A stretch of DNA of 64,000 bases from Engelhardtia mirabilis (GCA_007751255.1 CP036296.1:6076001-6140000), one strand, 5' to 3'. Counted from the first letter of the stretch, positions 1 to 10,290 are shown. Program-made: numbers and translations. The notes: generated from the letters alone by a model not told the origin.

Positions 1-1
1 A

Positions 2-166
2 GAGCGCGACCTGGCGAGGGATCCCGACCACGCCACGCTCCTGGCCCTCTGGCGCGCGCACATGGGCGAGCACCTGGCTGAGCGCGGCGAGAACTGGGTC
101 ACGCAGGATGGTTCACCCGCGGTCCGCACCGGGACGATCCTGCACTCGCCGGGCTACCCTCGGTAG
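2..166 (+). CDS. Sulfatase, C-terminal fragment (runs off left edge)
   Basis: An open frame enters from the left edge and ends at TAG 164-166, giving 54 residues. The pattern of an acidic helix followed by DPDHATLLALWR, then a GENWV turn and a short tail, resembles the extreme C-terminus of arylsulfatase-family proteins, which are abundant in planctomycetes. No catalytic residue lies in the window, because the Cys/Ser-x-Pro-x-Arg site would be far upstream. The gene is convergent with the next gene, with about 30 bp between stop codons. Family assignment is from tail similarity only and is moderate. Confidence 0.55.
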   Translation, partial: ERDLARDPDHATLLALWRAHMGEHLAERGENWVTQDGSPAVRTGTILHSPGYPR

Positions 167-196
167 CGCCCTCGCTCGGGGCGCGTGAGGCGTTCG

Positions 197-3100
197 TCAA
201 GGCATCCCGACCAGCGGCCGGGCGGGGCTGAAGCGGATCGAGAGCGACGGCACCGTGTCGATCGTCCAGCCCTGGAGCAGCAGTCGCGCGCCGAGCAAGG
301 CGGGGTCCGGAGGCAGCTCGAAGACGTCGACCACGAGCCCGGCTCCGTCGCCGGCGTAGGTCCCGAGCGGGATCGAGGCGCCGAGCTGCACCACCAGCAG
401 CATCTGCCAGAGATCCGGGATCAAGATGTCCAAGGGCAGGGTCGTGGCCGCGACGGCCAGCTGTGCGAGCTGCCCCTGGGCGGCGTCGAACGACAGGGTG
501 AACGGTTCGCCTAGCGACTGGAAGATCGGCACCTCGACCCGCGGGCAATCGCCTTCGAGCAGCTCCAAGGTGGAGGTCCCGTCCTTCAGCTTGAACACCG
601 GGCTCACCTCGCAGATCCGCAGGGTGCTGAACTGCTTGCTGCTGACGCGGATCATGCTGCCGCCGGTCACGTAGACCTTCGACTGCAGGACTTCGAGGGT
701 CGGGTCGCCGCCCGTGATGTCGCAGTCCTCGAGGCTCACGGTCGCGCACCCGCTGACGGACAGCGCCGCGCGCCCGAGACCACTGATCGCCCCCACATCG
801 AGGTCGGCGAAGCTGACGAACCCGTCGCAGTCCACGACCTCGACCAAGGGCTTGATCGAGGTGTTGCCCTTGACGTCGATCCCCAGCAGCAACAGGTCCG
901 CGCCCGCGGGCACGCCCGCGATCCGTAGGGCGACGTCGTAGTCCTCCACGAGCACACCCGGCCCGTCGGCGACGATCGTCAAGCTGCGCACCGATGGATC
1001 GATGACCTGGAACCCGTCGTAGGTCCCGGGCTCGACGCGGATCACCGTCGACTGGGCGGTGGCGGCGTCGACCGCGGATTGGATGTCGGCGAACATGCCG
1101 CTCGGCCCGACGGTCAGCACGTTGCCGGGCAAGGCGGCCGAGTAGGGCTTGGCGTCGGCCAGGCCGAGCTGGTTCACGGTGCCGTCACCCAGAACCTCCG
1201 ACAGCCGGTAGAAGACGGGCACATTCGCGCCCAGGCCGATGTCGTCGAACAGGTACTGCGCCGGGCCCTGGGCCGGGAGTTCGACCAGGGTCGTGAAGGG
1301 TCCGGCCGCGCCCGGCGCACTCTCGAGCAGGTAGTGATCCGTGGCCAACTCGAAGCCGACCTCGAAGGACAGGGCCACCCGCTCGGGACCGTTCTTCGCC
1401 TCGAACACCGCGACCTGAGTCTGCGCGGGCAGGGGCAGCCAATCGATCAGCCCGTTCGGATCGTCGTCGCCAGACTCGCCGGCGAAGGAGCCGCCCGATC
1501 CATGGAGTGTCACGGGCCCGCCGCCGAGCCGGCGCACGTTGTAGGTGCCGACTCCGAGGGGGTCGCTGAAGGTCAGGCCGTAGCCGGCCTTGGTCGGCGC
1601 ATGGGTCAGGCTCAGCAGGGTCGATCCTGGACTCGGATGGGGCCCGGAGAACTCTCCGCTCCGCATGTCGTCCGGCGCCGGTGCGTAGCTCCCGCCGAGA
1701 GCGAGCCCCGCGGGTCCGACGTCGGCCACGAGGAAGTCCCGCGCGGCGAAGACGCCGTTGACGACGGCCGCATAGCCGCCGCCGGCGTGGCCCACGAGGG
1801 CCGCCGGAGTGCCCGGCGCACCGATCAACTCCAGGCGCCCGAGGTGGTCGACCAGGATCGAGCTGCCCGCGTCCAGGGCGAGCTCGGCACCCGCCTCCAC
1901 CGCCAACTCCCCACTCACCGAGAAGGGCACACCGGCAGTGCTCAGCCGCGCGCCGCCGCCGACCTCGAGCCGGCCACCGAAGAGCACCTCGACGCCATCG
2001 GCGTTCAACAGGTAGTCGCCATCGACGCGCAGGACACCGGACTTGACGAGCAGGAGCGGCAGGCTCGGCTCGGGTCCGGGGGCGGTCACGGTCAGCTCAC
2101 CGGTGTAGCTGTTCGCGAACTCGAGCGTGCCCGCGGTGGTCGAGAAGCCCGCGTTGGCACCGAACTCGCGCCCGACGCGCAGGTAGTGGGCCGGGTTCTG
2201 GGTGCCGAAGGTCGTGCCGTGGACGATCAGGTCGCGGCCGACGTCGAGGCCGCGCGGCGCGCTCCCGGCCGCCGACGACTGGTAGCTGCCCGAGTACAGG
2301 GTGGCGTCTTTGTCGACCCGCAACCGAGCGCCATCGAGCACCTCGATGGCTCCCCCGGTCTGCTCCAGAAATGTCGTCCGCGCCTCGGCGAAGGTCACCG
2401 CGCCCCCTACCACGCGCAGCCGCTCGAACTTGCCCTGGGTGGTCTGGACCGCCGGAACGTCGCCATCCAGCTCGATCCAGCCGTCGCCGTCGAGGGTGGC
2501 GTAGTACAGCTCGAGCCCGCGCAGGACCGTGATGTCGGTCAGCAAGTCGCGACTGCCGGCCAAGAACCGCAGGCGCTTGAAGGTCGGGGAGGATCCCTCG
2601 AGCAGGGTCTGCTCGCCCAAGAGCTCGACCCAGCCCTCGTCGAGCACGAAGCCGGCGGTGCTGCTCCAGTCGCCGCGGACCTTGAAGCGGTTCTCCGGGT
2701 GCGGGCTGGAGATGGTCGTCCCCGTCTGGATCAGGTCGCCCTGGACGTCGACCCTCCCGAATCCGAGGGAAGGGCCGAGCTCGAGGTGGCCGCCTTCCAG
2801 GCGCAGGTCGCCGTGAACCGTGATGTAGGTGTTCGGGTCTCCCGACGACCAGATCCCTCCCAAGAGGTCGAGGGACTCGGTGGTCACGTTGGTGACCGTC
2901 GTGCGCACCCCGCCCTCCATCCGGATCGACGGAACCCCGGGGTCGCTGGAAGTGTTGATGATCCCGTCGCCCGTGAGGCGGATCAGCCCGCCGCCCGGGA
3001 AGGTCCCGACGCCGAAGAACCCGCCGGGCGAGCAGTCGAGGTCGCCGACGACCTCGAGTTCGGCGCCACCGAGATCCAGGCTGGCGTTCGTGCCGAGGTT

Positions 3101-4015
3101 GCCGAGCACGCGGAGGTCACCTCCGGTGAGCGACCAGCTGCCCTCGAGAATGTGGAGGTCGCGGAAAGTCGCGGGCGCCATGGCGCCCGGGAGGACCGTG
3201 ATCGCCGCTGAACCGCTGCTGGCCAGCTCCACTTCACCGAGGGCGAGGGCCGAACCCGTCGAGGCGGCCCAGTCGCCTTCGCAGCGCAGACGCAGGGCGG
3301 CGTTCACTTCGCTGGCCACAGCGCCTTCGGGCACCGACCAGATGACGCCGCCCTCGACGGTCAAGGTTCGCGTGGCGGCACCGATGGACTTCGAACCGAC
3401 GGGTGCGGCAAGCGTCGCCAGACCCTCGACCGAGAAGTCCGCCCCGTCGGCCAGGAGCAACTCCACCGGGGACAGCCCCGCGTGCTGGGCGAGGTCCAGG
3501 GCCAGAGTGCGCCCCTTGGCGAGGAACCGCGTGCCTCCCGAGATCTCGAGCTTGGGGACCGCCAAGGGCGACAGGCTCGTGAACTCACCGTCCCCGAGCA
3601 GCTCGATCGAGGCCAGGCCAACCGGCGAGCCCTGGGCAGCGGGGAACTGTGCCGTCGCGGCCAGGTCCACGTCGCCGACGACGGACAGCGTGCTTCCGGG
3701 CGACGCCACGAGCTGCCCCGCGAGGACCAGGTCCGCTCCCACCGCGAGTGTCCGACCGTCGGCGATCGAAACCCGCCCACCGAAGGCGACGACCAGGCTG
3801 GACACAGCGGCGTCAGCCGTGGAGACCAGGGGCTTGCTCGGCGTTCCCGAAGCAACCGTGACATCGTCGCTCGGTCCGGGAACCGCGGCGGGCGACCAGT
3901 TGGCAGCGTTGTGCCAGTCACTGGATACGGCGCCGGTCCAGGTGGACTGCGCCGACGCGGCCGAGGCGAGGCAGGCGAAGAGCGCGGGAGCGAGCAGCAG
4001 GCGGATGAATCGCAT
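197..4015 (-). CDS. Giant secreted beta-rich surface protein (1272 aa)
   Basis: The start is set at ATG 4013-4015 because it opens a clean signal peptide (residues 1-23, MRFIRLLLAP through ASAQ). The longer frame upstream only reads through the neighbouring palindrome. No Shine-Dalgarno is visible. After the signal comes a W-x-G...NW...PGPSDDV module typical of large repetitive surface proteins, then about 900 residues of short beta-strand repeats. A pectin-lyase-like stretch begins near residue 965 (VGPSGMFADIQSAVDAA). The last 100 residues form a beta-sandwich ending LGARLLLQGW, shared with other secreted proteins here. It is a paralogue of the next gene (4218-10181). Role unknown; probably exported or cell-surface. 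Confidence 0.85.
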   Translation of the reverse strand: MRFIRLLLAPALFACLASAASAQSTWTGAVSSDWHNAANWSPAAVPGPSDDVTVASGTPSKPLVSTADAAVSSLVVAFGGRVSIADGRTLAVGADLVLAGQLVASPGSTLSVVGDVDLAATAQFPAAQGSPVGLASIELLGDGEFTSLSPLAVPKLEISGGTRFLAKGRTLALDLAQHAGLSPVELLLADGADFSVEGLATLAAPVGSKSIGAATRTLTVEGGVIWSVPEGAVASEVNAALRLRCEGDWAASTGSALALGEVELASSGSAAITVLPGAMAPATFRDLHILEGSWSLTGGDLRVLGNLGTNASLDLGGAELEVVGDLDCSPGGFFGVGTFPGGGLIRLTGDGIINTSSDPGVPSIRMEGGVRTTVTNVTTESLDLLGGIWSSGDPNTYITVHGDLRLEGGHLELGPSLGFGRVDVQGDLIQTGTTISSPHPENRFKVRGDWSSTAGFVLDEGWVELLGEQTLLEGSSPTFKRLRFLAGSRDLLTDITVLRGLELYYATLDGDGWIELDGDVPAVQTTQGKFERLRVVGGAVTFAEARTTFLEQTGGAIEVLDGARLRVDKDATLYSGSYQSSAAGSAPRGLDVGRDLIVHGTTFGTQNPAHYLRVGREFGANAGFSTTAGTLEFANSYTGELTVTAPGPEPSLPLLLVKSGVLRVDGDYLLNADGVEVLFGGRLEVGGGARLSTAGVPFSVSGELAVEAGAELALDAGSSILVDHLGRLELIGAPGTPAALVGHAGGGYAAVVNGVFAARDFLVADVGPAGLALGGSYAPAPDDMRSGEFSGPHPSPGSTLLSLTHAPTKAGYGLTFSDPLGVGTYNVRRLGGGPVTLHGSGGSFAGESGDDDPNGLIDWLPLPAQTQVAVFEAKNGPERVALSFEVGFELATDHYLLESAPGAAGPFTTLVELPAQGPAQYLFDDIGLGANVPVFYRLSEVLGDGTVNQLGLADAKPYSAALPGNVLTVGPSGMFADIQSAVDAATAQSTVIRVEPGTYDGFQVIDPSVRSLTIVADGPGVLVEDYDVALRIAGVPAGADLLLLGIDVKGNTSIKPLVEVVDCDGFVSFADLDVGAISGLGRAALSVSGCATVSLEDCDITGGDPTLEVLQSKVYVTGGSMIRVSSKQFSTLRICEVSPVFKLKDGTSTLELLEGDCPRVEVPIFQSLGEPFTLSFDAAQGQLAQLAVAATTLPLDILIPDLWQMLLVVQLGASIPLGTYAGDGAGLVVDVFELPPDPALLGARLLLQGWTIDTVPSLSIRFSPARPLVGMP

Positions 4016-4087
4016 GGGAAGTCGAGAAAGGGGGAAACGAGGAGACGGGCAAGGATGCACGAAGTCGACAGCGTGTGGGGCGCTGAA

Positions 4088-4206
4088 GGCGTTGGTACGG
4101 TGCCAGGCACGACGCCGCCGCCTACGAGAGGGGCCCCACCGGCGCGCGGCGCCGGTGGGGCCCCTCTCGTAGGCGGCGGCGTCGTGCCTGGCACCGTACC
4201 AACGCC
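4088..4206. repeat. Long perfect palindrome A (58-bp arms, 3-nt loop)
   Basis: Positions 4088-4145 pair perfectly with 4149-4206 around the loop GCG; the pairing extends weakly outward to about 4081 and 4213. It lies between two minus-strand genes, 11 bp past the stop of the 4218-10181 gene. It contains GTACGGTGCC and CCCACCGGCGC, also present in the palindrome at 14053-14203, and a 27-nt block (4099-4125) recurs at 43524-43550 with two changes. It could act as a terminator or belong to a REP/MITE-like mobile family; no transposase is nearby. Confidence 0.9.
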
Positions 4207-4217
4207 TGCAGCGCTTC

Positions 4218-7200
4218 TCAGGGCATCGCGACCAGGGGCTGTACGCCGGAGAAGCGCACCTCGACCGTCGGCACGACCTGGATCGTCCAAGCCTGGAGCA
4301 AGAGCCGAGCACCGAGCAATCCGCCCTCCGGCGGAAGTGTCAAGGCTGTGCTCGCCTGCCCGGCGCCGTCGGTGAAGCCCTCACCCACCTCGAAGTAGGC
4401 GCCGGCATTCACGAGCAGGAGCATCTGCCAGAAGCCCGGGTCGTCCAGGTCCAGGGGCAGGGCGGTGGCCGACGCCGCGAGTTGATGGAAAGTGCCCGGT
4501 GCGGCCTCCAGGTCGGCGCTGAAGGGCTCACCAAGGGACTGGTAGCGCGGCAAGGTCAGCTGTGGGCTGACGCCTGGATAGGAGGTCACCGTCTCGCTGC
4601 CATCACCCGACAGGGCGCTCGGCGTCAAGCCGCACAGCCGCGCCCTCGATCCCCCGAAGAGCTGCAGCTCGTCGATCGAGCCGCGGCCGCTGTAGGTTGC
4701 GGACGCCGTCGACAGGAGGCCCGGAGACCCCGCCAAGTCGCAGTCTTGCAGCGACACCGCGAGGCTCAGGAAGCTCTCGAGGCCGGGCTGGCCCGTGCCG
4801 CCGTTCACGTCGCAGCGGTCGAGCACGACCGCGCCGAAGTTGCTCGCAAGGTCCACCGCCGAGTCCGTGGCCCCGCCGTCGATCACCAGGTCGGCGAGGA
4901 TCACGTCCTTGCCGAAGCCCACGCCATGGATCGCGACCGGCGCGGCCGAGGCGTCGATCACGACCCCGGGAGCCTCGGGCAGGATCGACAGGCTCAACAC
5001 CGTCGGCGAGACGATCGAGAAGGACGGATAGGTCCCGGGGGCCACGCTGATAACCGTGAAGGGGCTCGTCGCGGCGTCGATCGCGGCTTGGATCGTGGCG
5101 AACTCACCGGTCGGCCCGACGGTCCGCACGTTGGCCGGAGTCGCGGCCGAGTAGGGCAGGGCCGCGTCCTCGCCGAGCAGGCGCACGAAGCCGTCGGTGC
5201 GGCGCTCGAGCAGGCGGTAGAACACCTCGGTGTCGGCCGCCAGGGGTGCGTCCACCGCGGCGTAGGAGCCGACGCCCGTCGGCGCCAGCTCCACCACGGT
5301 CGCGAAGGGTCCGCTCGCCGCCGGGCCGGCCTCCAGGATGAAGGCCTGGACGTCCGCTTCGAAGCTGGTCTCGAAGTTCAGGAAGACCTTCTGCGGCCCG
5401 TTGGTGGCCTTGAAGAACACGATCTCCGTAGCCGCCGGCGGCAGCCAGTCGATGCGATCGCCGGGATCGTCCTCGAACGCTTCGCCGGAGAAGTCGCCGC
5501 CGAAGTTCTGGAAGGCCACGTCGCCTCCGGTCGTGCGGCGCACGTTGTAGGTCCCGGTCAGGGCCGAGTCCTCGAAGCGCACGAAGTACAGCGTCTTCGC
5601 CGCGGCGTGTCCCAGGGTGAGAAGGGTCGAACTGCCCGTGGCCGCCGGGGAGGCGAACTCGCCGCCGCGCAGATCGTCGGGCGCGGCCGCGTAGCTGCCG
5701 TTCATCACCAGTCCGTCCGGCCCCGGCTGGGAGACGACGAAGTCGCGCGCGGCCAGGGTGCCGTTGACCGTCACGGCGTAGCCGCCCCCGGCGACGCCAC
5801 CGAGGGTCGCCGGATCGCCCGGTTCGCCGAGCAGCTCGAGCCGGCCCCCACCGTTGACCAGCACCGACGCGAGCGCGCCCAGGGACAGTCGCCCGCCCGC
5901 GCTCGCAGCAAGGGTGCCGTTGACCACGAAGGGCACACCCGCGGCCCGTAGGTCGCCGCCCGCCGCCGCCTCCAGGCGCGCCCCCGCATCGATCGTCACC
6001 GAGGCGGCGGTCACGTCCACGCTGTCGTCCACCAGCCGCGTGCCGTTCTTGATCTGCACGGTCGGCAGCATCGGGTCGAGGCCGGGCACGCTCCCACGCA
6101 GGTAGCTCGTGCCCGTGCCGTCCAGCTCGACGATCCCGGAGGTCATCTGGAAGGCCGAGTTCGAGCTCCAGTCGCCAGCCACCCGCAAGCGGGTGGCCAC
6201 GCTCTGAAAGCCGAGGGTCGCCGCCGTGGTGCTGAAGTTGCCGCCCACGTCGAGCAGTCGGATGCTGCTGCCGACGCTCTGGGTCGAGAACACTCCACCG
6301 CTGAAGGTCACGTCCCCGTCGACGGTCAGGGCGACCCCATCGAGGACCTCCATCTGCCCACCGGTCATCTGCAGCTCGCCGAAGTGCGATGTGGTGAACG
6401 GCACGCTGCCACCGGTCACGCGCAGCTTGTTCACGAGGTTCGCCCCGGTCTGCACCGGGGTGATCGCGCCGGGCATCACGATGAACTCCTCGCCCTGCGT
6501 CGAACCGCCCTGGACCAACAGCGAGCCGAAGACCTCCACCTGGGACGTGAGCGTCTTGACCCCACTGACCAGGCGCAGGCGCTTGAAGATCGGGTTCGGC
6601 CCACCGAGCTCCGCGTCGCCTCCGTCGAGCTGGACCCAACCCTCGTCCATGGTGAAGAGGAAGTCGCTGGACCAGTCGCCGGCGACCTTGATGGTGGTGG
6701 CCGAGTTCTGCACGTCAACCGTGGTGCCCGTGTGGACCAGGCTGCCCTCGACGTCGATCCCCCGCGCGGAGCTCCCGACGCCCTGCGAATCGAGGATCCC
6801 TCCGGTCAAGAGCGCATCGCCGGCCACGAAGCAGGTGGAGCCGTCCATCGAGCGCCAGATGCCGCCGCTCAGCTCCAGCGCTTGGAGATAGCAGGGGAAG
6901 ACCTGTCGCAGTCCATCCTCGACCCGAATCGGCGCGACGTAGTTGCCAGTCGTGCGGAGGTCGCCGTTGCCGGTCAGGCGCAGGGGGCCGACGCCGACGA
7001 TGGTCGCGCCGCTCCAGTTGGAGTCCAGGGTTCCGACGACCTCGAGGTCGCGATCGGCCAGGTCCAGGGAACCGCGCACCTCGAGTTCCTGCTCGACCAG
7101 AACGTCGGTGGCCAGGGTCGCGGTGCCGTTCTCCACGCGCAGATTGCCGAAGACCGGACCCGTCCCGTCGACGACCTGATTCGCCGCGCCGTCGAGCTCG

Positions 7201-10181
7201 AACCAACCCAGGGGCAGGGTGAAGTCGCCGTTCCCGGTGAAGTCGCCCGCCACGCGAATCTCCGTGGCCGCGTTCTGCTCCGCCGCGGCGATGGTGCCCG
7301 ACTCGACGAAGGTCCCGGCCACGTCGATGTAGCGCAGGCTGCTGCCGACGCCTTGGGAGGCGAACTGGCCCGCCAGGAAGGTCGCATCGCCGCTCACGGT
7401 CAGGGCGACCCCGTCCAAGAGGCGCAGTTGACCGCCCGCGATCTCGAGGTCCCCGACCCGCGAAGTGGTGATCGGAATCGTCCCCGCGGCCACCCGCAGG
7501 CGCGCGATCTCGTTGGCGCCGGTGCTGACTGCGCTGACGGCGTCGGTCATGTTCAGCCACGGGCTGCCCGCCGTGGAGCCCCCTTGGGAGATCAGCTCGC
7601 CGTTCACCTCGACCTCGCTGGTCAGGGTGTTGATCCCGGAGACCAGGCGCAGGCGCTTGAAGGTCGGGCCGGCCCCACCGATCTCGGAGTCGCCGCCATC
7701 CAGGTAGACCCAGCCCTGCTCCAGCACGAAGGACGGGTCGCTGGACCAGTTGCCCGCGACGCGGATCGTGGTGGCCGAGACGGTCGAGTCGATCATCGTG
7801 GACGACTGGGTGAAGTCGCCCAACACGGTCAAGCCGCGGGCGGAGCTCCCCACCGGCTCGGACACCACCAGGCCTCCATCGAGCAGCACGTCGCCGGCCA
7901 CGGTGCAGGGCGAGCCGTCGCGCATGCGCCAGATGCCGCCGGACACGTGCAGCGCCTCGACGAAGCTCGGGAACACCTGGCGGGTGCCGCCGATCAGGTG
8001 CAGCGGGGGGATCGAGTTGCCGTTGGTTCGCAGCTCGCCGTCGCCGTCGAGCACGATGGGGCCCGTCCCGACGATCGTGGCGCCGCTCCAGTTCGAGTCG
8101 AGGTTGCCCTGGACCGTCAGGTCCTGCGCGCCGAGGTCCAGACTCGAGCGCACCTCGAGCTCCTGATCGATCCGAGTCGCGGCGAGCAGGGTGTGGGCCC
8201 CGCCGGCGAGTCGGAGGTTGCCGAAGGTCGGTGCCGCGCCGCCGATCGTCGAGGCCCCGCCGCCGTCCAGCTCCACCCAGCCGGTGGGCAGCACGAACGC
8301 GCCGACCCCGACCCAGTCGCCAGCGACTCGAATACGCGTGGCGGCGTTCTGCTCGGCGTCCGCCGCGGTACCTGCCTCGAGCATGTCGCCGCCGACGTCG
8401 AGGTAGCGCAGGCTGCTACCGATACCCTGGGAGGCGAATAGTCCGCCCAGGAAACGCAGGTCCCCGTCGATGGTCACACCGACGCCGTCGAGCAGCCGCA
8501 GGTTGCCGCCGACCACCTCGAGGGTCCCCAGGTGCGAAGTGGTGATGTTGACCACGCCACCGACGACCCTCACCCGATTGAGCAGGTTCGCGCCCGTGCT
8601 GATCGGAGTGATCGTCCCGGTCATCTCGATCCAGCCGCTGCCCGTGGTGCTGCCGCCGATCGAGGTCAACTCGCCGAAGACCTCCAGATCGTCCACGATC
8701 TCGCGCGCCCCCGAGACCAGGCGCATGCGCTTGATCTGCGGTGAGCTGCCGCTGAGTTGGCCGGGAGCCTCGAACTCGACCCAGCCGTTGTCCATGAAGT
8801 AGCCGTTCTGGCTGACCCAGTCGTCGAGAACCTCGATCCGGTCGGCGCCCGACGGGCTGACCAGGGTCCCGCCGAACTGCTGGAACAGGCCATCTACCCG
8901 CAGCACACGCGCGCTGCTGCCGACTGCGTCGAAACGCAGCACGCCATCGTTGTGCTGGAACGGACCGAGGACGTGCGTCGTCGTGCCATCGCGCAGCACC
9001 AACTCCGAAGCACCGCCGGACAAGGTCAACGACTCGGCGGTCAGGCCGAAGCAGTTGTGGACGCCACCGAGGATCTCGAGTTCGGGCAGCGGGTTCACCC
9101 CGCCGCGCAGCTCGCCGTTGCCGGTCAGGCGCACCGGAACGGTGGCCCCGAGGTTCTTGTTGACCAGGCTCGCGCCGGCCCAGTTGGTGTCGAGGGTGCC
9201 CTCGATCTCCAGGTACTCGGGCCAGTCCAGGTCGAAGGTCGCGCTGCGTACCTCGCATTCGCCCAGCACGCGCACGTTCTTGTTCTCGAGCAGACGGGTG
9301 CCGTCGATGATGCGGAGGTTCAGGAAGACCGCCAGGAACGTCGAGCCGAAGGCCGAGCGGATCACATGGGTCCCCGCGCCGCCCAGCTCGACCCATCCGG
9401 CCTCGAGGGCCGTCGATGTGCTCGCCTGCCAGTCGCCGTTGGCGCGCAGCACGAAGGCCGCGTTCTTCTCGGACCCCGGCGGGTAGTTGGGCACATCCCA
9501 GGTGGTGGTGCCGTTGATCACCAAGGTGCGCGTCGAGCTGCCGACGTTCTGGGAAGTGATCGGAGCGCTCAGGAGCGCATCGCCATCGACCGTGAACAGC
9601 CCGCCGTCGATGACCCGCAGCTCGACCGTGGGCAGGGACGCACCCTGGTCCAAGTGCAGGCCAGCCGAGCGACCGGAGTACAGGACTCGCAGGCCGCCGA
9701 CGACGCTGAGCGGGGGCAGGAGCACCGAGGCGTTGGCCGAAACCGTGCCGGGTCCGATCAGGCTGACCTCGCTCAACCCGTTGAAGCTCGCGGTCGCAAC
9801 GCTGACCGACAGGTTGCCGCCAACGACCAGGGCGCCGCTGCCGTAGGCATCGATCGCCCCGTTGCAGGTCAGGTGCGCGTTGACAGTGAGGGTGCGCGTG
9901 TCCTGGATGCCGACCACCGCGCCGGCGTTGATCTGCACGCTGCCCACGACCACGTCGCCGAAAACCGCCTGGGGAGCGTTGGCCGTACCCGTGGGGATGA
10001 TCGCGGTGTCGCTCGGTCCGGGGACGCTGCCCCCGGTCCAGTTGGTGGCATTGTTCCAGTCGCCGTCCGCTCCCCCGATCCAAGTCAGGGTCGACTGGGC
10101 CTGGGCGGCGGGGGCCAGGGTGCCGAGGACGCAGAGGAACGTGAACGCCCCGAGGGCGCGCAGGCGGTCGATGGGCTGCAT
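4218..10181 (-). CDS. Giant secreted beta-rich surface protein with expanded repeats (1987 aa)
   Basis: The start ATG 10179-10181 opens a signal peptide (MQPIDRLRAL through PAAQAQ). The architecture matches the downstream paralogue at 197-4015: NW...PGPSD module, long beta-strand repeats, pectin-lyase-like stretch (VGPTGEFATIQAAIDAA) and C-terminal LGARLLLQAW domain. It is about 700 residues longer because a module of roughly 360 aa is repeated; the motif DSNWSGATIVG or its variants recurs three times. The protein is likely exported and may be part of the cell envelope or an adhesin, but no enzyme motif is visible. The two paralogues are separated only by palindrome A and may be co-transcribed. 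Confidence 0.85.
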   Translation of the reverse strand: MQPIDRLRALGAFTFLCVLGTLAPAAQAQSTLTWIGGADGDWNNATNWTGGSVPGPSDTAIIPTGTANAPQAVFGDVVVGSVQINAGAVVGIQDTRTLTVNAHLTCNGAIDAYGSGALVVGGNLSVSVATASFNGLSEVSLIGPGTVSANASVLLPPLSVVGGLRVLYSGRSAGLHLDQGASLPTVELRVIDGGLFTVDGDALLSAPITSQNVGSSTRTLVINGTTTWDVPNYPPGSEKNAAFVLRANGDWQASTSTALEAGWVELGGAGTHVIRSAFGSTFLAVFLNLRIIDGTRLLENKNVRVLGECEVRSATFDLDWPEYLEIEGTLDTNWAGASLVNKNLGATVPVRLTGNGELRGGVNPLPELEILGGVHNCFGLTAESLTLSGGASELVLRDGTTTHVLGPFQHNDGVLRFDAVGSSARVLRVDGLFQQFGGTLVSPSGADRIEVLDDWVSQNGYFMDNGWVEFEAPGQLSGSSPQIKRMRLVSGAREIVDDLEVFGELTSIGGSTTGSGWIEMTGTITPISTGANLLNRVRVVGGVVNITTSHLGTLEVVGGNLRLLDGVGVTIDGDLRFLGGLFASQGIGSSLRYLDVGGDMLEAGTAADAEQNAATRIRVAGDWVGVGAFVLPTGWVELDGGGASTIGGAAPTFGNLRLAGGAHTLLAATRIDQELEVRSSLDLGAQDLTVQGNLDSNWSGATIVGTGPIVLDGDGELRTNGNSIPPLHLIGGTRQVFPSFVEALHVSGGIWRMRDGSPCTVAGDVLLDGGLVVSEPVGSSARGLTVLGDFTQSSTMIDSTVSATTIRVAGNWSSDPSFVLEQGWVYLDGGDSEIGGAGPTFKRLRLVSGINTLTSEVEVNGELISQGGSTAGSPWLNMTDAVSAVSTGANEIARLRVAAGTIPITTSRVGDLEIAGGQLRLLDGVALTVSGDATFLAGQFASQGVGSSLRYIDVAGTFVESGTIAAAEQNAATEIRVAGDFTGNGDFTLPLGWFELDGAANQVVDGTGPVFGNLRVENGTATLATDVLVEQELEVRGSLDLADRDLEVVGTLDSNWSGATIVGVGPLRLTGNGDLRTTGNYVAPIRVEDGLRQVFPCYLQALELSGGIWRSMDGSTCFVAGDALLTGGILDSQGVGSSARGIDVEGSLVHTGTTVDVQNSATTIKVAGDWSSDFLFTMDEGWVQLDGGDAELGGPNPIFKRLRLVSGVKTLTSQVEVFGSLLVQGGSTQGEEFIVMPGAITPVQTGANLVNKLRVTGGSVPFTTSHFGELQMTGGQMEVLDGVALTVDGDVTFSGGVFSTQSVGSSIRLLDVGGNFSTTAATLGFQSVATRLRVAGDWSSNSAFQMTSGIVELDGTGTSYLRGSVPGLDPMLPTVQIKNGTRLVDDSVDVTAASVTIDAGARLEAAAGGDLRAAGVPFVVNGTLAASAGGRLSLGALASVLVNGGGRLELLGEPGDPATLGGVAGGGYAVTVNGTLAARDFVVSQPGPDGLVMNGSYAAAPDDLRGGEFASPAATGSSTLLTLGHAAAKTLYFVRFEDSALTGTYNVRRTTGGDVAFQNFGGDFSGEAFEDDPGDRIDWLPPAATEIVFFKATNGPQKVFLNFETSFEADVQAFILEAGPAASGPFATVVELAPTGVGSYAAVDAPLAADTEVFYRLLERRTDGFVRLLGEDAALPYSAATPANVRTVGPTGEFATIQAAIDAATSPFTVISVAPGTYPSFSIVSPTVLSLSILPEAPGVVIDASAAPVAIHGVGFGKDVILADLVIDGGATDSAVDLASNFGAVVLDRCDVNGGTGQPGLESFLSLAVSLQDCDLAGSPGLLSTASATYSGRGSIDELQLFGGSRARLCGLTPSALSGDGSETVTSYPGVSPQLTLPRYQSLGEPFSADLEAAPGTFHQLAASATALPLDLDDPGFWQMLLLVNAGAYFEVGEGFTDGAGQASTALTLPPEGGLLGARLLLQAWTIQVVPTVEVRFSGVQPLVAMP
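7011..9186 (-). repeat. Internal tandem duplication, about 1.08-kb period
   Basis: Within the giant surface gene, the segment coding for D-S/T-NW-x-GA recurs with landmarks at 7011, 8085 and 9177, giving spacings of 1074 and 1092 bp. Surrounding segments (for example VGSSLRY and TTSHLG/TTSRVG) also recur. Copies have diverged in sequence but kept frame, so this is an old in-frame expansion. Confidence 0.75.
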
Positions 10182-10290
10182 GGCGGTGCTTGGTTCGAGG
10201 TCGGGGTGCTGGTGCGATCCCCCTCTCGACAAAGTGCATGCGCGCCCGCGGGCGACAGGCTTTCCGCGCCTCCCGCGCTGCCGTCAGTGC

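Noticed and set aside
1079-3211. A 710-aa open frame on the + strand opposite the giant surface gene
   Set aside because: It is antisense to a convincing signal-peptide-bearing gene. Its composition is Arg/Ala/Gly/Gln-rich with no recognisable domain, a typical shadow in GC-rich DNA.
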